From assembly GCA_017437755.1 (NCBI GenBank), contig JAFRXI010000065.1:1-64000 (forward strand): 64,000 nt of DNA, read 5' to 3'. A program made the position numbers and the translations under genes. The notes below the pieces were generated by a model. It did not search any database, was not told the origin of the DNA, and worked only from the letters and a program-made list of their open reading frames with translations. Position 1 is the first letter of the stretch; each line of letters opens with the position of its first letter. Source of the DNA: Bacteroidales bacterium (GTDB taxonomy: Bacteria > Bacteroidota > Bacteroidia > Bacteroidales > UBA932). Below are positions 7,826-15,588 of the stretch, one piece after another.

Positions 7826-9327
7826 TGTATCAGGTCAAGGTCCTTGAGCGAAGGCTGGGAACAGTCCCGCGCGGCGGGGTTGTCAAAGCGGAAAGTCTTC
7901 CCTTCCGCCGTAGTGAAAGTAATGCTTCTGAGTGAAAGCATATCGTTATGTATGAAGTACTTGGCCGTTGCGAGGGCCTCGGATGAGATGCTGTCGAATT
8001 CTGCCTTGAAAAGGGGGGCATCGGAGCGGGGAACCCGGATTTTGTAAGTGTCATGCAGGATTTTGTCCACGGAGAAAATGAAGGTCTCCTCTTCGGCATC
8101 GTAGCGGCTGAGGATAAGCTTGGCGTCCTTCCCTATCATGGCCGACACGAAAGCCCTCTCTGCCGCCGGCATCAGCGAGGCGATATATCCCTCCGTCTTG
8201 GAAGGATCCCTGCGGCGGGCCTCAAAGTCGGCGGCGGACTCAAATTCTCCCTTGGCCCAGAGTCTATAGTTGTTCCAGGTAAAGACGGAGAAGGAGTTCC
8301 GGGGATAGAACATCACCAGCAGGTCGAACATATCCTTATCTTTCATAAAGGGAATCAGCTCGTGACCTTTGTGGTTAAGCAGGGCGCGCTCGTTTCCACG
8401 TCCTGCGACGATGGCGAAGGGAAGACGCAGGTTCCCGCTCACGTGAGCGTTGAAACTGTAAGGCGACAGGCCGTCGTAGTCTTCCGGAAGGATTTGCCGG
8501 CCGCTGGTTTCCATCATCCCCCACTTGCTCCCGGACTTGCGGTAGCACCAGGTGTCCGGGGCTGTGGGCCAATATGACAATCCGTCATAGACAGGAGGAA
8601 GGGCTTCGACGCCATTGTCGCCCCTGACGCCCCAGAGGCCCCCTTTGTTCACATAGAGCCAGTTGGCGTCGGCCCATTTCCCGCCCCACTGACGCAGCGA
8701 GGCCGTCAGGAAGAGGGTGTCGTACTGGATGGGAACCACAACCCGGGCGTCCGAGGCCATAGCGCCCCACTTTCCGCCGGTCTTGACGGCAACCACATCG
8801 CCGTGGGCCCGGTAGATGACCGCATCGTCATAATGCTCCGGCGTGCCTTGGATGTGCTTTCCGCCCTCGTCTATCCAACTGAAGTAACCGTTCTTGTCCC
8901 GCACCAGCAGTTGGGCTTTTGCGCCCTCGGCATGCCCGCAGGCGACGATTCTGCAGTTGTAGCCGCTGAGGGTCTGCTTCCATTTCCCACCCACCAGGCA
9001 GAGGGCGGAATACTTGTTCCCCTTGTTGTAGACGACCAGTCCGTCGGAGAGCCGCCACATGTCGTCGCAGCGCACCGGACCGAAGGCGAGCGTTGCGATA
9101 AAGTTCTTCTCCGCTTTTCTGATTTGGGCGATTCCGCACCAGATTTCGGGCGTGACACCCGGTATGGCCACATTCTTTTTCACGACGGTCCATCCCTCCT
9201 CCGCGGGAAGCGTGCTGCCTTCGCAGAGGCGCTTGAAATCCGCTCCTCCGCTCACAATCACGTCCTGGGCGGCCAGAGGCAGAATGCCCAGGACCAGAAA
9301 TAATGCCGTCAGGATAAAGCTACGCAT
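7822..9327 (-). CDS. Exported WG-repeat protein
   Basis: A 501-residue protein with a signal peptide (MRSFILTALFLVLGILPLAAQ) and several WG-type repeats in the middle, seen as GGKWKQTL, GGKWGAMASDARVVVPIQYD, GGLWGVRGDNGVEALPPVYD and GSKWGMMETSGRQILPEDYD. In this family each unit ends with an aromatic plus Asp, and the units probably stack as a beta-rich repeat domain. The C-terminal 170 residues, after FESAADFEARRRDPSKTEGY, form a separate uncharacterised domain. The substrate or partner is unknown. It lies six bases after the beta-barrel gene and overlaps the next gene, so it is the middle member of the operon. Confidence 0.75.
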   Translation of the reverse strand: MRSFILTALFLVLGILPLAAQDVIVSGGADFKRLCEGSTLPAEEGWTVVKKNVAIPGVTPEIWCGIAQIRKAEKNFIATLAFGPVRCDDMWRLSDGLVVYNKGNKYSALCLVGGKWKQTLSGYNCRIVACGHAEGAKAQLLVRDKNGYFSWIDEGGKHIQGTPEHYDDAVIYRAHGDVVAVKTGGKWGAMASDARVVVPIQYDTLFLTASLRQWGGKWADANWLYVNKGGLWGVRGDNGVEALPPVYDGLSYWPTAPDTWCYRKSGSKWGMMETSGRQILPEDYDGLSPYSFNAHVSGNLRLPFAIVAGRGNERALLNHKGHELIPFMKDKDMFDLLVMFYPRNSFSVFTWNNYRLWAKGEFESAADFEARRRDPSKTEGYIASLMPAAERAFVSAMIGKDAKLILSRYDAEEETFIFSVDKILHDTYKIRVPRSDAPLFKAEFDSISSEALATAKYFIHNDMLSLRSITFTTAEGKTFRFDNPAARDCSQPSLKDLDLIQ

Positions 9328-9333
9328 GGGGCG

Positions 9334-9987
9334 CTACAGATTGATGTGGAAGTCCATGCCCACGGTCCAGCGGTGCAGCGGGCTGCCCTTGTCCGGGGCC
9401 AGGTTCAAAAGCCCGTAAGCGGCGGTAAGCTTGAAGGAGAAGCCCTTGGTACCCACCCCGCCACCGGCTTTCAGATAGACATTGAAGGGCTTGATACCCA
9501 GGTCTTTAATGGTATTCATCTTCATTCCCTTGCCGTTCTCGTCTTTAAACGGCCAGTCCTTATCCGTACTGGAGGTGGTCGATGCCAGGCAGTAGTCAAG
9601 AACGGGCCCGGCAAAGAAACTCCATCCTTTCCTGGTGCCATAGTTGAACGATACCGGAAGTTGCAGGTGGTGTTCCCGGATGGACGTGTCGTAGTTCCCC
9701 AGGGTGATCACATCCAGTTTGGTTTCATCGTACCAGGCGCCCATCGCCCCCCAGAGAATGTCGTATTTGTAGTTGATGCCCAAGTTGACCATACCGGACA
9801 TGCTCACGGGGATGCCGTAGATGATGCCGGCGTAAGGACCCATGCCGAAACCACCCGATTTGAATCCCTCCGGGACCTTGCGGCTCAGCATTTCAAAGTT
9901 CATCCCGAAATCAAAGCCCAGCTGGGCGGATGCCTTTGGGACCGCAAAAAGCAGGAATGCCAAAAAGAGAAGAAGTATCTTTTTCAT
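9334..9987 (-). CDS. Outer-membrane beta-barrel (porin-like) protein
   Basis: From ATG 9987 the protein has 217 residues with a signal peptide (MKKILLLFLAFLLFAVPKASAQ) and a body of alternating strands with aromatic girdles (GFKSGGFGMGPYAGIIYGIP, FNVYLKAGGGVGTKGFSFKL), ending in GMDFHINL. An in-frame upstream ATG exists at 10053, but it would place the promoter and palindrome inside the coding region, so 9987 is preferred. It is the first gene of the operon 9987-7148 and lies divergent to the histidine kinase at 10104. Together with 3449-4081 it is one of two small barrels that head operons with the same palindrome. Confidence 0.75.
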   Translation of the reverse strand: MKKILLLFLAFLLFAVPKASAQLGFDFGMNFEMLSRKVPEGFKSGGFGMGPYAGIIYGIPVSMSGMVNLGINYKYDILWGAMGAWYDETKLDVITLGNYDTSIREHHLQLPVSFNYGTRKGWSFFAGPVLDYCLASTTSSTDKDWPFKDENGKGMKMNTIKDLGIKPFNVYLKAGGGVGTKGFSFKLTAAYGLLNLAPDKGSPLHRWTVGMDFHINL

Positions 9988-10005
9988 ACGTCTTGGTGTT
10001 TTCTG

Positions 10006-10049
10006 CAAAAGTAAACCATATGAATGTCCCCCTTGTGGCGGATTCCACC
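10006..10049 (-). promoter_or_regulatory. Promoter with palindromic operator, copy B
   Basis: On the minus strand the core GGTGGAATCCGCCAC (10049-10035) sits inside a longer perfect palindrome, CTTGTGG-N9-CCACAAG. It is followed after 21 bases by TACTTTTG (10013-10006) and, 18 bases later, by the start codon at 9987. Core sequence and spacing are identical to copy A at 4101-4144. No -33 TTG is present. Confidence 0.7.
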
Positions 10050-10088
10050 ACAAGGGCTGATTTGCAAGGATTTTCCGGGAGGAAATGA

Positions 10089-10096
10089 TATCTTTG
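10089..10096 (+). promoter_or_regulatory. -7 box of the histidine kinase gene
   Basis: TATCTTTG fits the Bacteroidota consensus TAnnTTTG and ends only seven bases before the ATG at 10104, which implies a very short or absent 5' leader. A possible TTG at 10062-10064 lies 24 bases upstream, which is longer than usual. Confidence 0.5.
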
Positions 10097-10103
10097 CAAA
10101 GCT

Positions 10104-12929
10104 ATGCGCCGTTTTGCCGTCATATTTTCCTTACTTGTGCTTGCAGCGCCTGGTCATGCCCGGTCGGACCCGGGCATGACCAGGCGTTTTGTGAACTATA
10201 ACGCGGCCGACGGCATGCCTTCCAATACCGTCTACGCCATTGTCCAGGATGCCCACGGAGTCCTCTGGACAGGCACCCGGAACGGGCTGGCCAGTTTTGA
10301 CGGCTCCCGATTCAGGAGCTGGAAGGAGTACGGAAGGGTGAATGCCCTTGCGGTGGATCGTGACGGCCGGCTGTGGGTCGGGACCTCGGAAGGGCTGACG
10401 GTGATGCCCGATCCGGTCGGGCATGACGCCCCGGATTCCGTCATTGCCGGCCCCGACCGGCAATCCTACGACACAGTCCGCGCCCTGTACGCCGACAAAG
10501 AAGGGTTTGTATGGGCCACCGTCGGTGACACCCTGCTGCTGAAACTCTCATACAAGGAGGGCATCCGGGAGGAGGCCCGCTGCTTCTACGACAAACGGGA
10601 CTCGGAGGGTGACTACCCCTATTACCAGATATACGAGGCCGGGGACGGGAAACTCTGGCTTGCGGGCCGCCTGGTCCACAACCAGTATGTGGGAGACAGG
10701 AATGCCCCGCACATCACGCTTCCCTCCTGGGAGGGCATGTACTGCAACGGAAGTTACTCTGAAACCGGCGGAAAACTCTACTCTTTTGAAGACCACACCT
10801 CCCTCCTGCACGCCTATGAGGCCGGCCGCCCCATTCCCCTGGGCCGACTGCCCGTAGCCCACGCCAGGCTGCTCACGGACCGCAGCGGAAACCTCTGGGC
10901 GGCGGGATCGTACGGCTTGGGCATCGTAGACACGGCTCATCCTGAGGATTCGGAGGTATTCCGCCACAAGGCCGATGACCCCTCCAGCCTTTCCTCCGGG
11001 GAACTCTACTGCATATTCCAGGACCGGCAGGGCAATATATGGGCGGGCGGCGACAACGGCCTCTCAGTGCTGTCTCCGGCCTTGCAGCAGGTGAAGACGG
11101 TCTCTGCCGCCCAGGTGTCGGCCATCATGGAGGACCATAGCGGCAAGCTCTGGATCGGGACCGCGGAAGAACGCGTGTCGGCCCTCTATGAAGACCGCGC
11201 CGGCAACGTTTACGTGGGCCTCTGGAACAATACCGGATGGGAGGTCTGGAAGGACGGGATAATGCTGCACAAGGACCGCCTCACCGGTCCTCTTCCCAAA
11301 GAGCAGACAGAAGCCCGGGACCTTGACGGGGCCAACTGGATATCGGACTTCCTGGAAGACAGCGAGGGCCGGTTCTGGGTCATATCCTGGGAAGGCGCAG
11401 GCATCAACGAATGGGACCGCCAGGCCAGGAAAAGCCTCCCTCCGCGGTGGCTGAGCCCCTTCAGATACCCTTCGCCGCAGGTTGACTCCAACATATACGT
11501 CAGTTCAAGGCTCGGAAGCAGGATCATCGAGGATGCCCAGGGCAATCTGGTCTATGCCACCACCCATGCCGGGCTCAATATAATAGACCGCAACACCGGC
11601 CTTGTCACAAAGTACTTCAAGGGCAATTCCTCCATCCCCGACGATTACGTCACCGACCTTTGCCTCACCCCGGACGGCACTGTCTGGGCCGCCACACGCA
11701 GCGGGCTGTGGAGATGCCCGGCTCCGGCCGGGCATGACAGGGAAGGAGCCGGGCATGATGGCGTCACTGACGGCCCCCACCGGCAATCTTTCCTGGACGG
11801 CATGCTGGTGCAGTCCGTGGAGGCCGACGGGAAAGGCCGCCTCTGGGCCGGAACGGAGGACGGGCTATGGTTCGTGGACACCGACGGCAGCACCGGCCGT
11901 GTCCCCAAAGAACTGGGATTCCCCTCCGACATCTACGGAGAGCGCGTTTCCTGCCACCTGAAAGGCGGCGCCCTGGCCTTTGGCGGCGCCGCCGGCGCAG
12001 CCTCTTTCCACCCCGACAGCCTTCTTTCCATCAAGGCAGTCGGAAACCTGCCGCTGGAGGGCCTTATCCGGCACCGGTACCGCCTGAACGGAGGAGACTG
12101 GACCGACGGACGCTTCACCGGGCTGCCGGAAAACATCCGCCCCGGGCGCTATCTCCTCCAGGAGCAGGATTCCGATATCTTCGGCCGATGGGACCGCGGC
12201 GAAATCCGGGAGCAGACCCTCCGCATGCCGCAGCCGCTGTGGCTCCGATGGCCCTTCCTGCTGCTGTATGCCCTCCTTCTTACGGCTGTTGCATGGACTG
12301 TACTCCGCCTGAGGGGAAGGCGCCTTCTGGTGAAAGAACTGGAGATGAGGAACCGCCTGTTCTCCATTATTTCCCACGACCTCCGGAATCCCATCTCCGG
12401 GAACCGGATGCTGACCCGCCAACTGCTGGAACGGGTCAGGGACCTGACACCAGCACAGCTGGAAGAAGGGCTTGTGCAGCTGGCACATTCGGCCGACAAT
12501 ACATCATCCCTGCTGGAAAACCTTCTTATTTGGTCCCTCAACCAGGAGGGGATGCTGGAGCCGGTGATGCGGGACGAGGACCTGACCTCCCTGGCGGCCG
12601 AAGCCATAGGCACCATCCCCGATGGAGCAGCCATCAAGGTAGATATTCCCTCCGGCCTTACCGTGCGCACCGACCGCAACATGCTCCTCACCGTCCTCAG
12701 GAACCTCCTGGACAACGCCGTGAAGGCCAGTCCGGAAAGCGTAGTCCTGCACTCCCGCGGGAAAAGGATTATCATTTCCGATAACGGTCCCGGACTCAGG
12801 GAGGGAGATGCCCGATGGGGGCACGGCCTCGGCCTTGTGATTACCCGCGAGCTACTGGATAAATTGGGAGCGGTAATGGAAATGCATAACCGGCCCGAAG
12901 GAGGCCTTCAAATAACCATCAACCTATGA
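10104..12929 (+). CDS. Propeller-type sensor histidine kinase
   Basis: The 941-residue product has a signal peptide, a long periplasmic region of two-component-regulator propeller repeats (DGMPSNTVYAIVQDAHGVLW, DRDGRLWVGTSEGLTV, DRQGNIWAGGDNGLSVLS), one membrane span at about residues 713-730 (WPFLLLYALLLTAVAW), a HisKA domain with the phosphoacceptor His in SIISHDLRNPISG, and an ATPase domain (LRNLLDNAVKAS, DNGPGL, GHGLGLV). It lacks receiver and DNA-binding domains of its own; those are supplied by the response regulator that overlaps its stop by four bases. It probably senses an envelope or glycan signal. Three palindromic genome repeats lie in frame inside the periplasmic part (10148, 10403, 11713), adding peptides such as APGHARSDPGMTRR. 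Confidence 0.9.
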   Translation: MRRFAVIFSLLVLAAPGHARSDPGMTRRFVNYNAADGMPSNTVYAIVQDAHGVLWTGTRNGLASFDGSRFRSWKEYGRVNALAVDRDGRLWVGTSEGLTVMPDPVGHDAPDSVIAGPDRQSYDTVRALYADKEGFVWATVGDTLLLKLSYKEGIREEARCFYDKRDSEGDYPYYQIYEAGDGKLWLAGRLVHNQYVGDRNAPHITLPSWEGMYCNGSYSETGGKLYSFEDHTSLLHAYEAGRPIPLGRLPVAHARLLTDRSGNLWAAGSYGLGIVDTAHPEDSEVFRHKADDPSSLSSGELYCIFQDRQGNIWAGGDNGLSVLSPALQQVKTVSAAQVSAIMEDHSGKLWIGTAEERVSALYEDRAGNVYVGLWNNTGWEVWKDGIMLHKDRLTGPLPKEQTEARDLDGANWISDFLEDSEGRFWVISWEGAGINEWDRQARKSLPPRWLSPFRYPSPQVDSNIYVSSRLGSRIIEDAQGNLVYATTHAGLNIIDRNTGLVTKYFKGNSSIPDDYVTDLCLTPDGTVWAATRSGLWRCPAPAGHDREGAGHDGVTDGPHRQSFLDGMLVQSVEADGKGRLWAGTEDGLWFVDTDGSTGRVPKELGFPSDIYGERVSCHLKGGALAFGGAAGAASFHPDSLLSIKAVGNLPLEGLIRHRYRLNGGDWTDGRFTGLPENIRPGRYLLQEQDSDIFGRWDRGEIREQTLRMPQPLWLRWPFLLLYALLLTAVAWTVLRLRGRRLLVKELEMRNRLFSIISHDLRNPISGNRMLTRQLLERVRDLTPAQLEEGLVQLAHSADNTSSLLENLLIWSLNQEGMLEPVMRDEDLTSLAAEAIGTIPDGAAIKVDIPSGLTVRTDRNMLLTVLRNLLDNAVKASPESVVLHSRGKRIIISDNGPGLREGDARWGHGLGLVITRELLDKLGAVMEMHNRPEGGLQITINL
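10148..10185. repeat. Perfect palindrome inside the kinase gene, unit 1
   Basis: Two perfect 16-base arms (GCCTGGTCATGCCCGG and its complement CCGGGCATGACCAGGC) enclose a six-base loop. The element lies at the signal-peptide cleavage region of the kinase and keeps the frame open. It belongs to the GTCATGCCCG repeat family that also occurs intergenically at 63781. Confidence 0.8.
10403..10465. repeat. Composite palindromic repeat inside the kinase gene, unit 2
   Basis: Two hairpins follow each other: ATGCCCGA...TCGGGCAT (10404-10424) and ATTGCCGG...CCGGCAAT (10443-10464). The same two-hairpin arrangement is found at 63781-63872. It is translated in frame as part of the sensor domain (GHDAPDSVIAGPDRQS), between two propeller repeats. 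Confidence 0.75.
11713..11788. repeat. Composite palindromic repeat inside the kinase gene, unit 3
   Basis: ATGCCCGGC (11714-11722) pairs with GCCGGGCAT (11727-11735). A further GCCGGGCATGATG follows, and the block ends in CACCGGCAATC. It is translated in frame as PAPAGHDREGAGHDGV between propeller repeats. The insertion respects the reading frame and codes for a Gly/His/Asp-rich loop. Confidence 0.7.
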
Positions 12930-13594
12930 TAAATGTCCTTCTCATAGAAGATTCCGCCGTGTTTGTGATGGGGCTCAAACTGGCCCTGGGCGCAAACCCA
13001 TCCTTTGGCAGTATCGATTCAGTGGCTTCTCCTGGGGCGGCGGTGGCCTACCTCAACGCCCACCCGGAAACCGACATTGCCGTAGTGGACATAACGCTGG
13101 AGTCGGAGACCGACGGCCTCACCCTGCTGGGGATCCTCCGGGATGCTTTCCCGCGGGTAAAGTCCCTGGTGCTCTCCCATTACAAGATCCCCGCGTATAT
13201 CATCAAGGCCATCACCTCCGGGGCCTGCGCCTATCTGGCCAAGGATTCCTCGCCGGAATCGATTGTGGATGCCGTCGGAGACGTTGCCGCCGGCAAATAC
13301 CTGTTCTTTGGGGAGACCATAGACTCGGGCAAGATTCTCCGCTCCTTTGGCGGCCAGGAGAACCTTCAGGCGCGAAAGCCGCAGGGGCTCACGCCCCGGG
13401 AACTGGAAGTGCTGCAGCTGACATCCTCCGGCTACAGCAATTCCCAGATCGCCTCGGCCCTTGAGATTTCCGTAAACACCGTAGACAGCTACAAAGAGCG
13501 CATCAAGGGGAAATTCGGCCTTGACAGCATTGTGGAATGCGTTGCCACCGCCGCCGTCAAGGGGATCGTTACGGTTGGCCGCCTTTCTTTCTGA
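12926..13594 (+). CDS. NarL/LuxR-type response regulator
   Basis: A 222-residue protein with an N-terminal receiver domain (acidic pair in LLIEDSA, phosphoacceptor Asp in DIAVVDITLES, Lys in AYLAKDSS) and a C-terminal LuxR helix-turn-helix (LTPRELEVLQLTSSGYSNSQ, ISVNTVDSYKERIKGKFGL). The ATG overlaps the kinase stop by four bases, so the two form a cognate pair. Targets cannot be read directly; the palindrome next to the divergent porin operon (copy B at 10035) is the obvious candidate. The last codons overlap a vestigial minus-strand fragment (13569-13619). Confidence 0.9.
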   Translation: MINVLLIEDSAVFVMGLKLALGANPSFGSIDSVASPGAAVAYLNAHPETDIAVVDITLESETDGLTLLGILRDAFPRVKSLVLSHYKIPAYIIKAITSGACAYLAKDSSPESIVDAVGDVAAGKYLFFGETIDSGKILRSFGGQENLQARKPQGLTPRELEVLQLTSSGYSNSQIASALEISVNTVDSYKERIKGKFGLDSIVECVATAAVKGIVTVGRLSF

Positions 13595-13619
13595 GCAGGA
13601 AGATGCTTCCGGCGATGCG
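13569..13619 (-). pseudogene. Vestigial 3' end of a paralogue of the 182-640 gene
   Basis: On the minus strand this stretch encodes RIAGSIFLLRKKGGQP and a stop, almost identical to the C-terminus IAGSIFLLRKKGDQK of the protein at 182-640. About 30 of 36 bases match and most differences are at third codon positions. Nothing homologous continues upstream. It overlaps the 3' end of the response regulator gene, suggesting that an old rearrangement joined the kinase/regulator cassette to the remains of such a gene. Confidence 0.55.
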
Positions 13620-13636
13620 ATTCGCCGAAAAATGCG

Positions 13637-13644
13637 TAAATTTG
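13637..13644 (+). promoter_or_regulatory. -7 box of greA
   Basis: TAAATTTG fits TAnnTTTG and ends four bases before the ATG at 13649, implying an almost leaderless transcript. No convincing -33 TTG at the right distance. Confidence 0.45.
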
Positions 13645-13648
13645 AGGC

Positions 13649-14116
13649 ATGGAATACCTGTCAAAGCAACGATACGACGAGATTGCAGCCGAGTTGAAGC
13701 ATCTCATAGGCGAGGTCTACCCCAAGGTGACTGAAGACCTTGCAGAGGCCAGCGCCCAGGGGGACCGAAGCGATAATGCGGGATACCGTGAAGCAAGGCG
13801 GATCCAGGGGAAGACCATCAGCCGTATCCGTTTCCTGCAGAAAATCCTGGAGCATTCACGCGTGATCGACCCCGATGTCCTCCCCAAAGACAGGGTCTGT
13901 CTTCTGAGCCGGGTGGAATTCACGAACCTCTCCACAAATACCCGCATGGAATTCAAGATAGTCAGCCCCCACGAGATGGACCTCGAGGCCGGCAAGATTT
14001 CGCTGAATTCCCCTATCGGCGCCGCCCTGATGGGAAAGAAAGCCGGTGAAATCGCCGAGGCCCGGGTCCCCTCCGGAATCCTGCGCCTGAGAATAGAAAG
14101 CATCACGCTCGACTGA
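13649..14116 (+). CDS. greA: GreA/GreB-family transcript cleavage factor
   Basis: The 155-residue length and order fit the GreA family: an N-terminal coiled coil (residues 1-75; RYDEIAAELKHLIGEVYP, SAQGDRSDNAGYREAR) with the acidic tip, and a C-terminal FKBP-like domain (VSPHEMDLEAGKISLNSPIG, ALMGKKAGEIAEARVPSG). The family binds RNA polymerase in the secondary channel and stimulates cleavage of backtracked RNA. The gene stands alone after the two-component pair, with its own -7 box. An orthologue closer to GreB cannot be excluded. Confidence 0.85.
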   Translation: MEYLSKQRYDEIAAELKHLIGEVYPKVTEDLAEASAQGDRSDNAGYREARRIQGKTISRIRFLQKILEHSRVIDPDVLPKDRVCLLSRVEFTNLSTNTRMEFKIVSPHEMDLEAGKISLNSPIGAALMGKKAGEIAEARVPSGILRLRIESITLD

Positions 14117-14146
14117 GGCCGGGACCTGTCCAGCGCAAGTCCCGAT

Positions 14147-14230
14147 GCTTATAGGGGTCCATTGAATAAGCAGGGTATAAGCATTTTCGGCCCTTTTTGC
14201 TTATAGGGGTGCAGAAAAAATGCAGGGTAT
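14147..14230. repeat. Two 32-bp direct repeats
   Basis: Units at 14147-14178 and 14199-14230 share GCTTATAGGGGT at the start and GCAGGGTAT at the end, with a less conserved middle. They lie in the gap between greA and the convergent AraC gene. A related stretch (CCTATAGGGGCCCATTC) occurs at 17353. No function is evident; this is the main content of the 148-base gap. Confidence 0.6.
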
Positions 14231-14264
14231 CGTCACCTGATGGAAGAAAGGGCCCGGCCGGAGG

Positions 14265-14837
14265 CTATTCAGCGGGAGCCTGTCCGCCGGAGGCGGCCAT
14301 GCGGTACTCCGAGGGCGTCATGCCGATCCTCTTCTTGAAAATGGTCTGGAAAGTCTTGCGTGAGCTGAATCCGGAGTCCTGACTGATGCTCTCTATCTTG
14401 AAGAACGGCTTTTGGCTGAGCAGGCGGCAGGCTTCTTCAATCCGTTTTGCCGCCAGGTATTCGTTCAGCGAGCCGTATCTGGGATCCGCCTTGAGGGCCA
14501 TGGATATCTTCCGCTGGGAGACTCCCAGCTCGCCGGAGATGGCTTTAAGTGAAATGTCGCTCCTGAGATACAGTCTGGTCTGGTCCATCCTCAGTTCAAA
14601 CCACTCCATGAAACCGCTGTCGCCCGAGGGCATAGGAGCCGATGCCACCGGAAGCCGGGGCGCGGCGGCAGACTCGCTTTCCCGCAGTTTGCCCACGAGC
14701 TTGTTGTTTTCGTCCACCAGCTTACGCGTGGTCCTCAGGGAGAGGAGCAGCGTGATGACAAGGGCGGCGATGATGCCCAGAATAATCAGAACAATAACGA
14801 AGGGATTAATTGCATTCATCAGAGTAAATTTCGCCAT
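14265..14837 (-). CDS. Membrane-anchored AraC-family regulator
   Basis: The 190-residue product starts with one strong membrane span (NPFVIVLIILGIIAALVITL, about residues 11-30), then a short coiled stretch (RKLVDENNKLVGKLRESES), a linker, and an AraC/XylS double helix-turn-helix (about 85-185; ISLKAISGELGVSQRKISMA, SGFSSRKTFQTIFKKRIGMT, PSEYR). DNA binding by a protein tethered to the inner membrane is inferred. Two starts are possible, 14837 and 14819 (MNAINPF). It is divergent to the membrane protein at 14964, and the short region between them repeats GGCCAAA twice (14875, 14895). Confidence 0.8.
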   Translation of the reverse strand: MAKFTLMNAINPFVIVLIILGIIAALVITLLLSLRTTRKLVDENNKLVGKLRESESAAAPRLPVASAPMPSGDSGFMEWFELRMDQTRLYLRSDISLKAISGELGVSQRKISMALKADPRYGSLNEYLAAKRIEEACRLLSQKPFFKIESISQDSGFSSRKTFQTIFKKRIGMTPSEYRMAASGGQAPAE

Positions 14838-14963
14838 TTTTGCTCAGATTCGGGCATTCCAGGTGCTTTTCATTGGCCAAAATGCCCAATATGCGGCCAA
14901 ATCGTCGATTTCTGCGGAAAACTACCGTGCAGATTGCTTACATTTGGGAAAAGAAAGCTTGAG

Positions 14964-15524
14964 ATGGAAAAGAACACATGCAGGGTCGACCATATTGACG
15001 CAAGGGTGCCGCGGTGGGTGGTGGAGGCGTCTTTTTGCATTATGGTTGCGGCGGCCGTGAGCTGCGTAGCCCCGTTGCGGGACCATATCCTGACTCACGT
15101 TCCGTTGTTGAATGCAGTGCTGCAGACCGTTGGTATGACGGTCATGTATTATTGCATGATGAGGGGAATGAAGCCGCTTTACCATCCGCTGACGATCCTC
15201 TGGTGGGTGGCCATCGCCTTCTGTCTGTTCGGATTCGTGACCATGGTGCCCGGCCTCGAGGGTCTGGAATTCTCCGCCGCAACCGCCGCGTTCCTTCCGC
15301 TCATCTATCTGCCCCTCGGGATCCTTCTGTGCATCTGGTACCGCGGGCGCCTTGCGCAGGCTGGCATGCTTATGGTGTTAAGGGTGTTTGTCACCCTACT
15401 GCTTCCGGTGCTTTTCTTCCTGCCCGGATGGCTCGACCACGCTGCCGGGAATTACATCCTGGACGGCATCACGCTGGTGGTTGAAATCCTATACGCCTGG
15501 GCCCTCCGGAGGGTGCTGGTATAA
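14964..15524 (+). CDS. Polytopic membrane protein of unknown function
   Basis: From ATG 14964 the protein has 186 residues with about six hydrophobic segments (ASFCIMVAAAVSCV, LLNAVLQTVGMTVMYYCMM, ILWWVAIAFCLFGFVTMV, FLPLIYLPLGILLCIWY, VFVTLLLPVLFFLPG and the final one). I do not recognise the family. An upstream in-frame ATG at 14934 precedes a TACATTTG box (14939-14946), so the start at 14964, 17 bases after that box, is preferred. The gene is divergent to the membrane-anchored AraC regulator, which may control it, and is closed by the hairpin at 15527. Confidence 0.65.
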   Translation: MEKNTCRVDHIDARVPRWVVEASFCIMVAAAVSCVAPLRDHILTHVPLLNAVLQTVGMTVMYYCMMRGMKPLYHPLTILWWVAIAFCLFGFVTMVPGLEGLEFSAATAAFLPLIYLPLGILLCIWYRGRLAQAGMLMVLRVFVTLLLPVLFFLPGWLDHAAGNYILDGITLVVEILYAWALRRVLV

Positions 15525-15526
15525 AA

Positions 15527-15562
15527 CAATCAGGGGCCGCCCAAATGGGTGGCCCCTGATTG
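15527..15562. terminator. Strong bidirectional hairpin
   Basis: CAATCAGGGGCC and GGCCCCTGATTG form a 12-bp perfect outer stem, with an inner CCC/GGG pairing around AAAT. It lies between convergent genes ending at 15524 and 15589 and can stop transcription from both sides, although T runs are short. Confidence 0.85.
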
Positions 15563-15588
15563 GGATTTATTGTCCTTAGTAATTTGGA

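Noticed and set aside
11867-12784. A 305-codon plus-strand frame inside the histidine kinase gene
   Set aside because: Pro/Arg-rich shadow frame of the kinase domain; the kinase motifs are in the other frame.
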